This document shows positions 15,396-22,772 of a DNA stretch of 64,000 bases, one piece after another. The notes under the pieces are model-generated. The model was not told where the DNA came from. It searched no databases and saw only the letters and a program-made list of their open reading frames with translations. The position numbers and the translations under genes are program-made. The first letter of the stretch is position 1. Each line of letters opens with the position of its first letter. This DNA comes from Vulcanimicrobiota bacterium (GTDB lineage: Bacteria; Vulcanimicrobiota; Vulcanimicrobiia; Eremiobacterales; Eremiobacteraceae), in assembly GCA_013290125.1 (NCBI GenBank), contig JABCYQ010000001.1, forward strand, positions 179,642-243,641. The letters are read 5' to 3'.

Positions 15396-16166
15396 ATGAA
15401 CGCGCCGGGACGTTCCGGCGAGAGTGCATCTCGCATTTGGGGGCGGATCGTCCGAAAGTCGGCGTTCAACGACATGAACGGCCTCCGACCGAGATTGATG
15501 GATGTCGGCGTGGAGTTCGACATCTTTGGTAACGCGAATTTGGGAAACGCGCTTAGGGTCGCGGTCATAGTGCCTCAAGGTGTGTTCCGGTCGTCGCTCT
15601 CAGCGGCGCTCGAGCAATACACCGATATCGAGCCGTTTGGCATGCCCGCGGTACCGGAAGAAGGCTTCAACGCGACGGTCGACGTCGTCGTGTTGGATCT
15701 CGATTTCCAGCCCGAGAACCACCGCGAGCTCATGCGCCGCCTCATGAATTGCGCGCCGGAAGCGCGCGTCTGCGTGCTCGCCTTCCGCTCGCTCCCCGCC
15801 ACTGTCCGACAATGCTTGAGTCTTGGTGCCAGCGGTTTCATGCTCAAAGACTGCACCCTTGAGGAACTGCACCGTGCAGTGCGAGCGGTAGCGCGCGGTC
15901 AGGTCTTCATCGATCCGAAGATCGCCGGACTGCTGCTCCGTTCGCCGACGGCCGGACCCGCGCCGAAAGCGCCGGATCTTTCTAGTCGCGAGACAGATGT
16001 CATCCGCTTGATCGCGCTTGGATTGACGAACAAGCAGATCGCGGAAAAACTCGACTTGAGCGAGAAGACGATCAAGAATCACATCTCGCACATCTTCCGC
16101 AAACTCAAGATCACGGCGCGCACGCAAGCCGCGATCCACGCGATTTCGAACAACCTCGTCCGCTAA
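15396..16166 (+). CDS. NarL/FixJ-type regulator with degenerate receiver
   Basis: 256 aa from the first ATG; ATGs at 15474 and 15498 are alternatives, since the receiver starts only at about residue 53 (LRVAVIVPQGVF). Asp101 (VVVLDLDF) and Lys151 (GFMLKD) remain. The N-terminal acidic pair is lost (VIVPQG), and the Ser/Thr switch position is Ala-Phe (CVLAFRS), so phosphorylation may be impaired. The [23 protein letters not shown] is nearly identical to that of the preceding paralog. It probably arose by tandem duplication and may bind the same sites constitutively. Confidence 0.85.
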   Translation: MNAPGRSGESASRIWGRIVRKSAFNDMNGLRPRLMDVGVEFDIFGNANLGNALRVAVIVPQGVFRSSLSAALEQYTDIEPFGMPAVPEEGFNATVDVVVLDLDFQPENHRELMRRLMNCAPEARVCVLAFRSLPATVRQCLSLGASGFMLKDCTLEELHRAVRAVARGQVFIDPKIAGLLLRSPTAGPAPKAPDLSSRETDVIRLIALGLTNKQIAEKLDLSEKTIKNHISHIFRKLKITARTQAAIHAISNNLVR

Positions 16167-16193
16167 CGTCTGCGATTACCCTGAATGGGCTGT

Positions 16194-16260
16194 TGAAGGG
16201 GCCGATTTTGTGTCGGCCCACGTTATATTCGCTCGGGCCGACTAGCGTCGGCCCCTTCAG
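16194..16260. repeat. Family A palindromic doublet
   Basis: Clean 67-bp copy: TGAAGGGGCCGATTTTGTG opens hairpin 1, the 15-nt spacer is ACGTTATATTCGCTC, and hairpin 2 closes with GTCGGCCCCTTCAG. It lies in the convergent gap between the degenerate response regulator and speE, where it could terminate both transcripts. Confidence 0.88.
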
Positions 16261-16269
16261 TACGACGAT

Positions 16270-17160
16270 CTATTTGAAGACGCGGGTTTCGCGGGTGTAC
16301 GCGTCGCGCAAGTAGCGCGGCACGTTGAACGCCCGTGCATGACTCTGCCCGTCGTAGTGGCGCAGACCGCCGCATGCGCGCGCATGCGCGTCGGCCCGAG
16401 CGATGGCAGCAGCGCCGCGCGCATCGAGCGCAGTCGCGCAGAGCGCAAAGCCCCATTCCGTATCGAATGCCGGGATATACGCGGTGTACGGTGCTACTGC
16501 AGGCCACGCCGCACGCAGCGTCGAGATCATCTGCGCGTGCAGTTGGAAATTATGCGGGCCGGCCATAGACGTCTGAATGGCATATGCACCACCGTCAGAC
16601 AACAGCTCGCGAGTGCGACCGTAGAACCCAGCCGTGTGCAAACCGTAGGACGGCGAATCAGCAAGCGGTTCGGTGAGATCGCTGATGATCACATCGAACT
16701 TCTCATGCGAGCCTTCGACGAACGCCTTCGCGTCGCCGACGATGAGCGCGACGCGTGGATCCTCAAACGCACCCGCGCCCCACTCGGGCATATGCGTGCG
16801 GCACGCGGCGACCACTTCGCCGTCGATGTCCACCATGACGACGCGCTGCATGGTCGGAACTCGCAGGAGCTCGCGCACGGTCGCACCTTCGCCGCCGCCG
16901 AGCACGAGCGCGCTCGCCGGCTGGTCGACGTGCGCACAGGCCGGATGCACGAGCGACTCGTGGTAGATATGCTCGTCGAGCGACGCGCTTTGCGTGTCGC
17001 CGTCTAGGACGAGCATCTTCCCGAATAGAGGGCTTTCGACGATCGCGTAGGTCTGGTAAGCGGAGGTGCCTTGCGCCAGCGTCCGCGTCAGCGCGTGGCT
17101 ATGCAGTTCGCCGTCGGCGACTTGCTCAACGTACCACTGAAAGTTTTCGGTTTTTGGCAA
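16270..17160 (-). CDS. speE: Spermidine synthase (polyamine aminopropyltransferase)
   Basis: 296 aa. Transfers the aminopropyl group from decarboxylated SAM to putrescine. Motifs: TRTLAQGTSAYQTYAIVES, KMLVLDGDTQSASLDEHIYHE, ALVLGGGEGATVRELL (cosubstrate site), VVMVDIDGEVVAACR and the gate/catalytic loop VIISDLTEPLADSP. The start is TTG at 17160, inside the 3' end of speH (35-bp overlap). It forms an operon with speH. Confidence 0.93.
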   Translation of the reverse strand: MPKTENFQWYVEQVADGELHSHALTRTLAQGTSAYQTYAIVESPLFGKMLVLDGDTQSASLDEHIYHESLVHPACAHVDQPASALVLGGGEGATVRELLRVPTMQRVVMVDIDGEVVAACRTHMPEWGAGAFEDPRVALIVGDAKAFVEGSHEKFDVIISDLTEPLADSPSYGLHTAGFYGRTRELLSDGGAYAIQTSMAGPHNFQLHAQMISTLRAAWPAVAPYTAYIPAFDTEWGFALCATALDARGAAAIARADAHARACGGLRHYDGQSHARAFNVPRYLRDAYTRETRVFK

Positions 17161-17578
17161 TCGGCTCGGTCCCTGTCGACTTCTTGCCGACGGTGTGGCT
17201 GAACACGCCGGCGTCGTCCGTCATGCCGCGGCGCACTTCCGTGGTCAGCATCTGCTTGGCCTGGAACGCTTCAGCGGCAAATCGGCATGCCTTCCAAGGA
17301 TCCGTGTGGTCACCGCACGTGTAGATGTCCATCGCCGCGTAGCCGTATTCGGGCCACGTGTGGATGGAGAGGTGCGACTCAGCGATGACAACGACACCGC
17401 TGACACCCTGCGGATTAAACCGGTGAAATGCTGTCTGTAGGACTTCCGCGTTTGCTTCCTTGGCGGCTTGCACAAGGATGTTCGTGACTTTCTCGACGTC
17501 GCTGAGTATCCGAGGGTCGCATTCAGACAATTCGACGAGGATGTGCGTTCCGAGTGCTTTCAACCATTCAGCCCCCAT
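17126..17578 (-). CDS. speH: S-adenosylmethionine decarboxylase proenzyme (SpeH type)
   Basis: 150-aa pyruvoyl-dependent proenzyme that makes decarboxylated SAM. Autocleavage is expected between Glu67 and Ser68 in AESHLSIHTWPEYGYAAMDI, and DIYTCGDHTDPWKA carries the catalytic Cys. The start ATG at 17578 gives the usual N terminus (LKALGTHILVELSECD); the frame extends 40 codons upstream without family similarity. The C-terminal extension of about 20 residues (KKSTGTEPIAKNRK) overlaps the speE start. Confidence 0.94.
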   Translation of the reverse strand: MGAEWLKALGTHILVELSECDPRILSDVEKVTNILVQAAKEANAEVLQTAFHRFNPQGVSGVVVIAESHLSIHTWPEYGYAAMDIYTCGDHTDPWKACRFAAEAFQAKQMLTTEVRRGMTDDAGVFSHTVGKKSTGTEPIAKNRKLSVVR

Positions 17579-17651
17579 GCGACAAAACCGTGACTTGGGA
17601 AGTCCCCACCTCCGGCGGCGACAACTGTTCGTCGTAACTGTCAGTTGCCAA

Positions 17652-17686
17652 GAACAAATAGTAGGGCATTTGTTCGTCTTTGTAAA
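17652..17686 (-). promoter_or_regulatory. speH-speE promoter with overlapping operator
   Basis: On the minus strand, TTTACA (17681-17686) and TACTAT (17658-17663) are separated by 17 bp, a good sigma-70-type promoter. A perfect inverted repeat GAACAAAT-N8-ATTTGTTC (17652-17675) covers the -10 and part of the spacer, as expected for a repressor operator. Confidence 0.6.
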
Positions 17687-17722
17687 TACTTTAGCCACAA
17701 TTGAGGGCGGAACATGCCGTGT

Positions 17723-17772
17723 TTGACGCTAAAAGCACGGTTATGGTACGATTATGCGTCTAAAACGCATAA
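17723..17772 (+). promoter_or_regulatory. rplU promoter and initiation-site hairpin
   Basis: TTGACG (17723-17728) and TACGAT (17747-17752) lie 18 bp apart. Immediately downstream, TTATGCG-TCTAAAA-CGCATAA (17752-17772) is a perfect 7-bp inverted repeat spanning the expected start of transcription. It would be either a DNA operator or the first hairpin of the L21 mRNA leader. Confidence 0.6.
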
Positions 17773-17797
17773 GAATTTGAGTTCGAAAGGCCTTTGC

Positions 17798-18112
17798 ATG
17801 TACGCCGTCATCGAAGCAAACGGAAGACACCTCAAGGTGAAGGAGGGCGAGATACTGCGTCTCGACCGCGTGGCGGGCGAAACCGACGCCGAAATCGTCT
17901 TCGACCGCGTACTGCTCGCCCACGACGGAAAAGACCTCATCGTCGGATCGCCGCTCGTCGACCGAGCTTCTGTCAGCGCGAGAATCGTGCGCCAGTCACT
18001 GGCTCCAAAAGTCATGGCCTTCCGCTACAAGCCGAAGAAGCGCGTACGGACGCGGCACGGGCATCGCCAGCCGATCACCGAACTGCGCATTGAAAAGATC
18101 TCGCTCGGCTAA
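17798..18112 (+). CDS. rplU: 50S ribosomal protein L21
   Basis: 104 aa, normal length. MYAVIEANGRHLKVKEGE at the N terminus, DRVLLAHDGKDLIVGSPLV in the middle, and the conserved FRYKPKKRVRTRHGHRQPIT motif near the end. The start ATG at 17798 is preceded by GAAAGG. It is followed by prp with overlap. Confidence 0.97.
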   Translation: MYAVIEANGRHLKVKEGEILRLDRVAGETDAEIVFDRVLLAHDGKDLIVGSPLVDRASVSARIVRQSLAPKVMAFRYKPKKRVRTRHGHRQPITELRIEKISLG

Positions 18113-18440
18113 GGCTCCCCTCCTTCGAATACGCTGCGATCGATCGCGCGGCGCGATCGTTCGCATCACCGTGACCGGCCACGCCGGATTCGCGCGACCG
18201 GGCAAGGACATCGTGTGTTCTGCTGTCAGCGCTCTCGTGCAGACGGCGGCGAACGGCGTGTCGGCCTATTGCGGCGCCGTCGCAGAAGTGCGCGACGATC
18301 CCGCCGGCGATTACGTCTTGGATGTTCCTGGCGGCGGCGGCGCGCGAGCTCAGGCCGTCCTAGAGACCACGATCGCTGGGCTGCGCGCCATCGCGCGAAG
18401 CCATCCAGAACACGTGGCCGTCAGGGGTGCGGGAAAGTAG
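18090..18440 (+). CDS. prp: Ribosomal-processing cysteine protease Prp
   Basis: 116 aa. Prp removes an N-terminal extension of ribosomal protein L27 in Firmicutes and relatives. The catalytic His is in VTGHAGFARPGKDIVCSAVSALVQT, which also holds the catalytic Cys. The start is TTG at 18090, overlapping rplU by 23 bp; the fold begins at about residue 11. The usual next gene, rpmA for L27, is absent here; a membrane protein follows instead. Confidence 0.9.
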   Translation: MKRSRSAKAPLLRIRCDRSRGAIVRITVTGHAGFARPGKDIVCSAVSALVQTAANGVSAYCGAVAEVRDDPAGDYVLDVPGGGGARAQAVLETTIAGLRAIARSHPEHVAVRGAGK

Positions 18441-18486
18441 CAGGCACCGCCGAAGCCCTCGGCCCCACGAATGAGGAGTTTCGACA

Positions 18487-18729
18487 ATGGAGAGTTCGAC
18501 TGAATCGCGGATCTCAACACGCGTGAACGGCGCGACGCGCATCGAGACAGATGACGGGACCATCTTTCGCCAGACGATCGCTGCCGCGATCATCGGCGCC
18601 ATCGTCGCATCTGCCGGATTCCTCATCTATAGCCGGCTCGAAGAAGAGCAGCGGGAATCCGTCCGCAATTCCGTGCTGAAGTTCCTCGAAGAGAAGACGC
18701 GCGAAGTGCGCGCGCAGTTCAAGCTCTAG
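18487..18729 (+). CDS. Small single-span membrane protein
   Basis: 80 aa. A polar N terminus (1-28) precedes a transmembrane helix TIAAAIIGAIVASAGFLIY (about 30-48), then a highly charged helix EEEQRESVRNSVLKFLEEKTRE. ATG start with a GAGGAG site. It occupies the place where rpmA is usually found but has no L27 similarity. Function unknown. Confidence 0.7.
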   Translation: MESSTESRISTRVNGATRIETDDGTIFRQTIAAAIIGAIVASAGFLIYSRLEEEQRESVRNSVLKFLEEKTREVRAQFKL

Positions 18730-18785
18730 CGGGACAAATAGCGCCACCCCTTGATGGACGGCGCTAGGATTCCGATACGTCACTT

Positions 18786-19358
18786 ATGCGATGTCTTTTC
18801 ATTGCCTGCGCCGTTGTGGCGCTCGCTTCGGCGAGCGCTGCCGGCGCGTCGCGCGCGGCTTCTACTTCCTCGTTGCCGACCGATGCGATGGGCGCGTACG
18901 TCGACGCGATCCGCTACTTCAATCCCGGAATAGCCGAGCCCGAAGCCGAGCGGATCGTCACCGCCATCATGCGCGAAGCGCCGGCACAAGGCGTGGACCC
19001 GCGGTTGGTCGTGGCCGTGGTCGCGACTGAGAGTTCGTTCGATCGCACCGCACGCAGTTCGTCCGGCGCGATGGGACTCGGTCAGCTGATGCCCGGCACC
19101 GCCGCAGACGATGGCGTCTCCAACGCAGACGACGTCGATCAGAACATCCGCGGCACGGTGATGACGCTCGGCGGCGATCTGCGGCACTACGCGAGATACG
19201 ACCAGCAGCGGCAGTACCTCTACGCGATCGCAGCTTACAACGCCGGAAGCGGCGCCGTGGACGAGTACGGCGGCATCCCGCCATACGACGAGACCGTCCA
19301 CTATGTGATGAAGGTGATCGTGCTGTGGCGGCGGCTGTCCGGCATGTCCGCGACGTAG
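18786..19358 (+). CDS. Secreted lytic transglycosylase (SLT domain)
   Basis: 190 aa. A signal peptide at 1-25 is followed by a lysozyme-like SLT domain. Catalytic Glu82 lies in VVAVVATESSFD, followed by SGAMGLGQLMPGTA and YAIAAYNAGSGAV, the three standard SLT motifs. It cleaves peptidoglycan glycan strands with formation of 1,6-anhydro-muramoyl ends. It starts 56 bp after the small membrane protein. Confidence 0.9.
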   Translation: MRCLFIACAVVALASASAAGASRAASTSSLPTDAMGAYVDAIRYFNPGIAEPEAERIVTAIMREAPAQGVDPRLVVAVVATESSFDRTARSSSGAMGLGQLMPGTAADDGVSNADDVDQNIRGTVMTLGGDLRHYARYDQQRQYLYAIAAYNAGSGAVDEYGGIPPYDETVHYVMKVIVLWRRLSGMSAT

Positions 19359-19360
19359 TT

Positions 19361-19495
19361 CGTAGTAGGGCAAGCATCGCTTGCCCATTATGGTCTGCCG
19401 GTTATCTGCGTGTGGGCGGACCTTTACGATCCGCCCGGCAAGCGTTACTTGCCCTTCCACGAGAACGCCGGCGCGCCACAAAGGCGCGCCCTACA
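19361..19495. repeat. Cluster of GTAGGGC-type palindromes (families B, C, D)
   Basis: Four hairpins in 135 bp: GGGCAAGC-ATC-GCTTGCCC with a CGTAGTA lead (19361-19386); GGGCGGA-N9-TCCGCCC (19414-19436); GGCAAG-CGTTA-CTTGCC (19437-19453); and GGCGCGCC-ACAAA-GGCGCGCC followed by CTACA (19470-19495). The last element's complement reads TGTAGGGCGCGCC, and its TAG is the stop codon of the Tat gene. Confidence 0.8.
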
Positions 19496-19838
19496 TTTCC
19501 GGCGGCGGATGCGCAACGCTCGGGTCAGCCGTGCTCGGCGCATCAACGCTTGGCGCATCAACGCTCGGCACATCACCGCTCGGCATCTCAGCGCTCAGGG
19601 CATCAGCGCTCGGCGCAATAGCGGCGGGCGCGACATCGTGTTCGCGCGCGGCCCGATCCATCTCCAGCATGAACGACTGCGTCGTGTTCTGCATGTGGCG
19701 CATGACTTCGCCGACTTGGCGGGCGACTTTCGGCAGCTGCTCAGGTCCGAAAAGCAGCAGCGCGACAACGAAAATCGCTGCCATGTCGGTCGGTCCTAGC
19801 CACAGGAGCATCGCGCTGAGAGGGCTCCCTTCCATCAA
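19491..19838 (-). CDS. Twin-arginine translocase subunit, TatA/TatB family
   Basis: 115 aa. The N-terminal transmembrane helix MAAIFVVALLLFGPEQLP contains the FGPxxLP hinge, followed by an amphipathic helix KVARQVGEVMRHMQNTT. TatA-like rather than clearly TatB. The C-terminal 40 residues are a low-complexity tail encoded by a 15-bp tandem repeat (AxMPSGDVPSVDAPSVDAPS pattern). The stop codon TAG falls within a repeat element. No tatC is present in the window. Confidence 0.8.
   Translation of the reverse strand: MMEGSPLSAMLLWLGPTDMAAIFVVALLLFGPEQLPKVARQVGEVMRHMQNTTQSFMLEMDRAAREHDVAPAAIAPSADALSAEMPSGDVPSVDAPSVDAPSTADPSVAHPPPEM
19532..19621. repeat. 15-bp tandem repeat in the Tat gene tail
   Basis: Six consecutive 15-bp units of the form CGCTCGGCGCATCAA with substitutions. 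The period of five codons keeps the reading frame and codes for a repeated Ser-Val-Asp-Ala-Pro-like peptide. Copy number could vary between strains without frameshift. Confidence 0.85.
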
Positions 19839-19886
19839 GAGCCGAACGTTTCAAGACCGGCTTCGTTCGTCCTCGCGAGGCGCTCC

Positions 19887-20366
19887 TTGAAGATCATCTA
19901 CACAAAGAGCCAGCGCGAAGAGGCTGTCGCCACGCTCGCGACACTCCGGAAAATCCTCGGCCGGTTCGTCCGGCATCGCGTTTTCTATGAGATGTCCGCG
20001 CGTCACCGGCGTTCGCACGAGCTGTATTCGGCGAAGAACGCCTTCACGGTGGGCGCGGTAGAAGTCACCGGCGTCGCGGAAGTCGTCGTGACGTTCTTCG
20101 ACGCCGTCAATCCGTCGCACTCGGTCGAGATCGTCAACCCGCACGCTATGCGGATCTACGACGACAACCCGAGCAAGGGCTTCGCCGTCGCGTTCTACGC
20201 GGGCGATGCGACCGACTTCGACATCCGCTATTACATCCGCGATGAAGGCGACGACGACCGTGCGCCAAAGCGCAACGCGCTCGAGAAGATCACGCTGCCG
20301 CAGTTGTTCGAGTATCTCCAGGAGATCACGCAGGCCGACGTGATCGAAGTGGGCGAGAAGCGCTAG
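19887..20366 (+). CDS. Conserved-looking hypothetical protein
   Basis: 159 aa, soluble, mixed alpha/beta, no signal peptide. The start is TTG at 19887 with GAGG at suitable spacing. The N-terminal helix is basic (KSQREEAVATLATLRKILGRFVRHR); the centre has beta strands (AVEVTGVAEVVVTFFDAV, FAVAFYAGDATDFDIRYYIRD) and the end is a helix (LPQLFEYLQEITQ). I do not recognise a family. Its stop overlaps the convergent TPR gene by 4 bp. Confidence 0.6.
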   Translation: MKIIYTKSQREEAVATLATLRKILGRFVRHRVFYEMSARHRRSHELYSAKNAFTVGAVEVTGVAEVVVTFFDAVNPSHSVEIVNPHAMRIYDDNPSKGFAVAFYAGDATDFDIRYYIRDEGDDDRAPKRNALEKITLPQLFEYLQEITQADVIEVGEKR

Positions 20367-20821
20367 CCGCGTCGAAACGCCGACCGCAAACGTTCGATCA
20401 GCGCACGCGGGCGGGATTCGAGGACGCCAGCTGCGCGCAGTTCGCGCACGCTCTCCTCGACCCGACCGAGCTTCCGGTAGAGCACGCCGAGATTGTGGTG
20501 CGCGGGCGCGTAGTTCGCATCAGCGGCGATGGCCGCTTTGTATCGCTCCAGCGCCGCATCGAATCGGCCTTCTTCCTGCTCCATGTTGCCGAGGTTGGCG
20601 AGCGCGGGCGCAAATCGCGGATCGCGCGCAAGCGCGGCTTCAAAATCAGCGCGCGCACCGTCTGCATCCGCAAGCCGCACTTTACAAACGCCGCGCTTCG
20701 AAAGCGCGCTCGCCGCATATCGCGGATCGAGCGCGGCTTCGGTGAAGAGCGCCATCGCCTCATCGAATCGGCCGCGCTCGAATGCGCGCAATCCGTCAGC
20801 GAAGGGTGAGCGCAATGTCAT
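20363..20821 (-). CDS. Tetratricopeptide repeat protein
   Basis: 152 aa. About three and a half TPR units: GLRAFERGRFDEAMALFTEA, ALSKRGVCKVRLADADGA, ALANLGNMEQEEGRFDAALE and AHHNLGVLYRKLGRVEES. No signal peptide or membrane segment. It starts divergently with trmD; the two start regions nearly overlap. It likely acts as a protein-interaction scaffold of unknown partner. Confidence 0.82.
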   Translation of the reverse strand: MTLRSPFADGLRAFERGRFDEAMALFTEAALDPRYAASALSKRGVCKVRLADADGARADFEAALARDPRFAPALANLGNMEQEEGRFDAALERYKAAIAADANYAPAHHNLGVLYRKLGRVEESVRELRAAGVLESRPRALIERLRSAFRRG

Positions 20822-20844
20822 CCGTGAAGTTCCGGCGCGAACCG

Positions 20845-21525
20845 ATGCGCATCGATATCGTCACACTTTTCCCGCAACTCGTCGGGCCATTGACGCGCGG
20901 CAGCATACTCGGTCGCGCGCAAGCCAAGGGTTTGGCCGAGATCGCGGTCGTGGACCTCCGTCTTTATGTCGCCGACGGCGAGCGAGCCGACGACTCGCCA
21001 TATGGCGGCGGCGCGGGCATGGTGATGCGTTTGGCACCGCTCGTCGAGTGTCTTGAAGATCTTCTCGGAGGTTCGCTAGCAGTGCCCGACGGTACGCGCG
21101 TCGTCGTGCCGGCGCCAGCCGGCAGCGTCTTCACACAAGCGATGGCGCGCGAACTCTCAAGCCTGCAGCGCTTGATCCTCATTTGCGGTCACTATGAGGG
21201 CATCGACGAACGCATATTCGACCTCGTCGCCGCCGACGAAGTATCGCTCGGCGATTTCGTGCTGACCGGCGGCGAGATTCCCGCCCTTGCGATCGCGGAC
21301 GCGTGTGTCCGCATCCTGCCCGGAGCTATCACAGCCGAAAGCGCCGCCAACGACTCCTTCTCGGGCGACGGCCTCGATTGGCCGCACTATACGCGCCCGG
21401 CAACTTTCCGCGGCGTCAGTGTCCCGGAAATATTGTTGTCGGGAGACCATGGCAAGATAGCGCTGTGGCGCGCGGATCGCGCGCGAGAAAGGACCGCAAA
21501 GCGGCGTCCAGACCTCCGGTCTTGA
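20845..21525 (+). CDS. trmD: tRNA (guanine-N1)-methyltransferase
   Basis: 226 aa SPOUT enzyme that methylates G37 of tRNAs with G at 36. Motifs: RIDIVTLFPQL, DSPYGGGAGMVMR, LILICGHYEGIDERI, EVSLGDFVLTGGEIPAL and the trefoil-knot SAM site. The ATG at 20845 gives the canonical N terminus. An ATG at 20815 has a better GGGTGA site and would add 10 residues, overlapping the divergent TPR start. It is followed by rplS, the usual neighbour. Confidence 0.96.
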   Translation: MRIDIVTLFPQLVGPLTRGSILGRAQAKGLAEIAVVDLRLYVADGERADDSPYGGGAGMVMRLAPLVECLEDLLGGSLAVPDGTRVVVPAPAGSVFTQAMARELSSLQRLILICGHYEGIDERIFDLVAADEVSLGDFVLTGGEIPALAIADACVRILPGAITAESAANDSFSGDGLDWPHYTRPATFRGVSVPEILLSGDHGKIALWRADRARERTAKRRPDLRS

Positions 21526-21551
21526 AGCATTTGACCGCCGTGTGCTATACT
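21522..21551 (+). promoter_or_regulatory. rplS promoter
   Basis: TTGAAG (21522-21527) and TATACT (21546-21551) are separated by 18 bp at the very end of trmD. This would start a leader of about 115 nt ahead of rplS. Confidence 0.6.
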
Positions 21552-21614
21552 TAACGGCGTTCGATTTTTTTGTTTGGCGCCGGCCGGCGGCCGGCGACGA
21601 TTGACGCGGCAGCG

Positions 21615-21648
21615 GCGTCGGGCCCCGTGAGGCGGCCGACGCTTTTTT
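21615..21648 (+). terminator. Leader terminator (attenuator) before rplS
   Basis: GCGTCGG (21615-21621) pairs with CCGACGC (21636-21642), extended by two more pairs past a bulged G, and is followed by six T (21643-21648). It lies 25 bp before the rplS start and downstream of the putative promoter. A second palindrome, GCCGGCC-GGC-GGCCGGC-like, lies just upstream (about 21579-21597). The arrangement fits r-protein leader attenuation. Confidence 0.6.
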
Positions 21649-21673
21649 AGCGGCCCGAGGGATAGCGACGATC

Positions 21674-22021
21674 ATGGACATCACACGCGTGATCACCGAC
21701 GCGCAGAAGAAAAAGCAGACGGTGGAATTCGGTCCTGGCGATTCCGTCAAGGTGCATTCGCGCGTGACCGAAGGCAACAAAGAGCGCATCCAGGTGTTCG
21801 AAGGCGTGGTCATCGAGCGCAAGCATGGCGGCCTTTCGGAGAGCTTCACCGTTCGGCGCATCGCGCACGGTGTGGGCGTCGAGCGCTCGTTTCTCGTCCA
21901 CTCGCCGCGCGTCGAAAAGGTCGAAGTGATACGCCGTGGCCTCGTGCGCCGCGCAAAACTTTTCTATCTGCAGGATCGAGTCGGCAGCAAAGCTACCCGC
22001 ATAAAAGAGAGAAAGAGCTGA
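21674..22021 (+). CDS. rplS: 50S ribosomal protein L19
   Basis: 115 aa, normal size. [62 protein letters not shown] and [13 protein letters not shown] are the conserved blocks. ATG start. A short gap separates it from lepB; the cluster trmD-rplS-lepB-lepB-rbgA-rnhB-yraN reads in one direction. Confidence 0.97.
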   Translation: MDITRVITDAQKKKQTVEFGPGDSVKVHSRVTEGNKERIQVFEGVVIERKHGGLSESFTVRRIAHGVGVERSFLVHSPRVEKVEVIRRGLVRRAKLFYLQDRVGSKATRIKERKS

Positions 22022-22031
22022 AGCTCGCGGC

Positions 22032-22724
22032 ATGACGCCGTCCATCCTGATCGCCGTTCTGTGCGTCCTTGCGGTCGCACGCGCAGTCCTCTGGATCGCT
22101 CCAAACGCGATCTCGGACGACAAAAGCCGTGCCGTCGCGCGCGAATATCTCGACGCGTTTCTCATCGCGGGCATCGTCGCGCTGCTCTTGATGCACTACG
22201 TCATCCGGACGTTTTACATCCCTTCGGGTTCGATGGAGCCGACGTTGAAAGTCAACGACGTGCTCTTGGCGTCAGAGATCGAGTACCGGTTCTCCGATCC
22301 GAAAGACGGACAGATCGCGGTCTTCGAGCCGCCGCCGCAGCTCGGTACGACCGACTTCATCAAGCGCGTCATGGGCGCGCCCGGCGATAAGCTTAGCATC
22401 CACAACGGCATCGTCATCCGTAACGGCGTGCCCGTGAGCGAACCGTATCTGCCCGCTGCCAATCATCCGGACTACGAACTCGAGATCAAGGGCTACGATA
22501 TCTGGGTCGACGGCATTCCGGTCGATCCGTCGCGCGCGCAGATCCCGCCAAAGAAAGACTGGCAAGCGCCCGATCGCATCCCCAACGGCTGGTACTTCAT
22601 GATGGGCGACAATCGCAACAATTCCGACGACTCGCACTTGTGGGGATTTCTGCGGCGCGATCAATTCGTCGGTCACGCGTTCTTGGTCTTCTGGCCGTTC
22701 ACGGACGCGCGACTGTTGCGCTGA
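22032..22724 (+). CDS. lepB: Signal peptidase I
   Basis: 230-aa membrane serine protease that cleaves secretory signal peptides. Two N-terminal spans (about 3-23 and 41-58). Catalytic Ser67 lies in YIPSGSMEPTLKVNDVLL, the general-base Lys111 in DFIKRVMGAPGD, and GWYFMMGDNRNNSDDSHLWG is box E. It is the first of two adjacent paralogs and the closer to the classical family. Confidence 0.93.
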   Translation: MTPSILIAVLCVLAVARAVLWIAPNAISDDKSRAVAREYLDAFLIAGIVALLLMHYVIRTFYIPSGSMEPTLKVNDVLLASEIEYRFSDPKDGQIAVFEPPPQLGTTDFIKRVMGAPGDKLSIHNGIVIRNGVPVSEPYLPAANHPDYELEIKGYDIWVDGIPVDPSRAQIPPKKDWQAPDRIPNGWYFMMGDNRNNSDDSHLWGFLRRDQFVGHAFLVFWPFTDARLLR

Positions 22725-22772
22725 CGCCGCTGACGGAGGTCGGCCGCTTCCATCTCCTGAACACAGGAGTCC

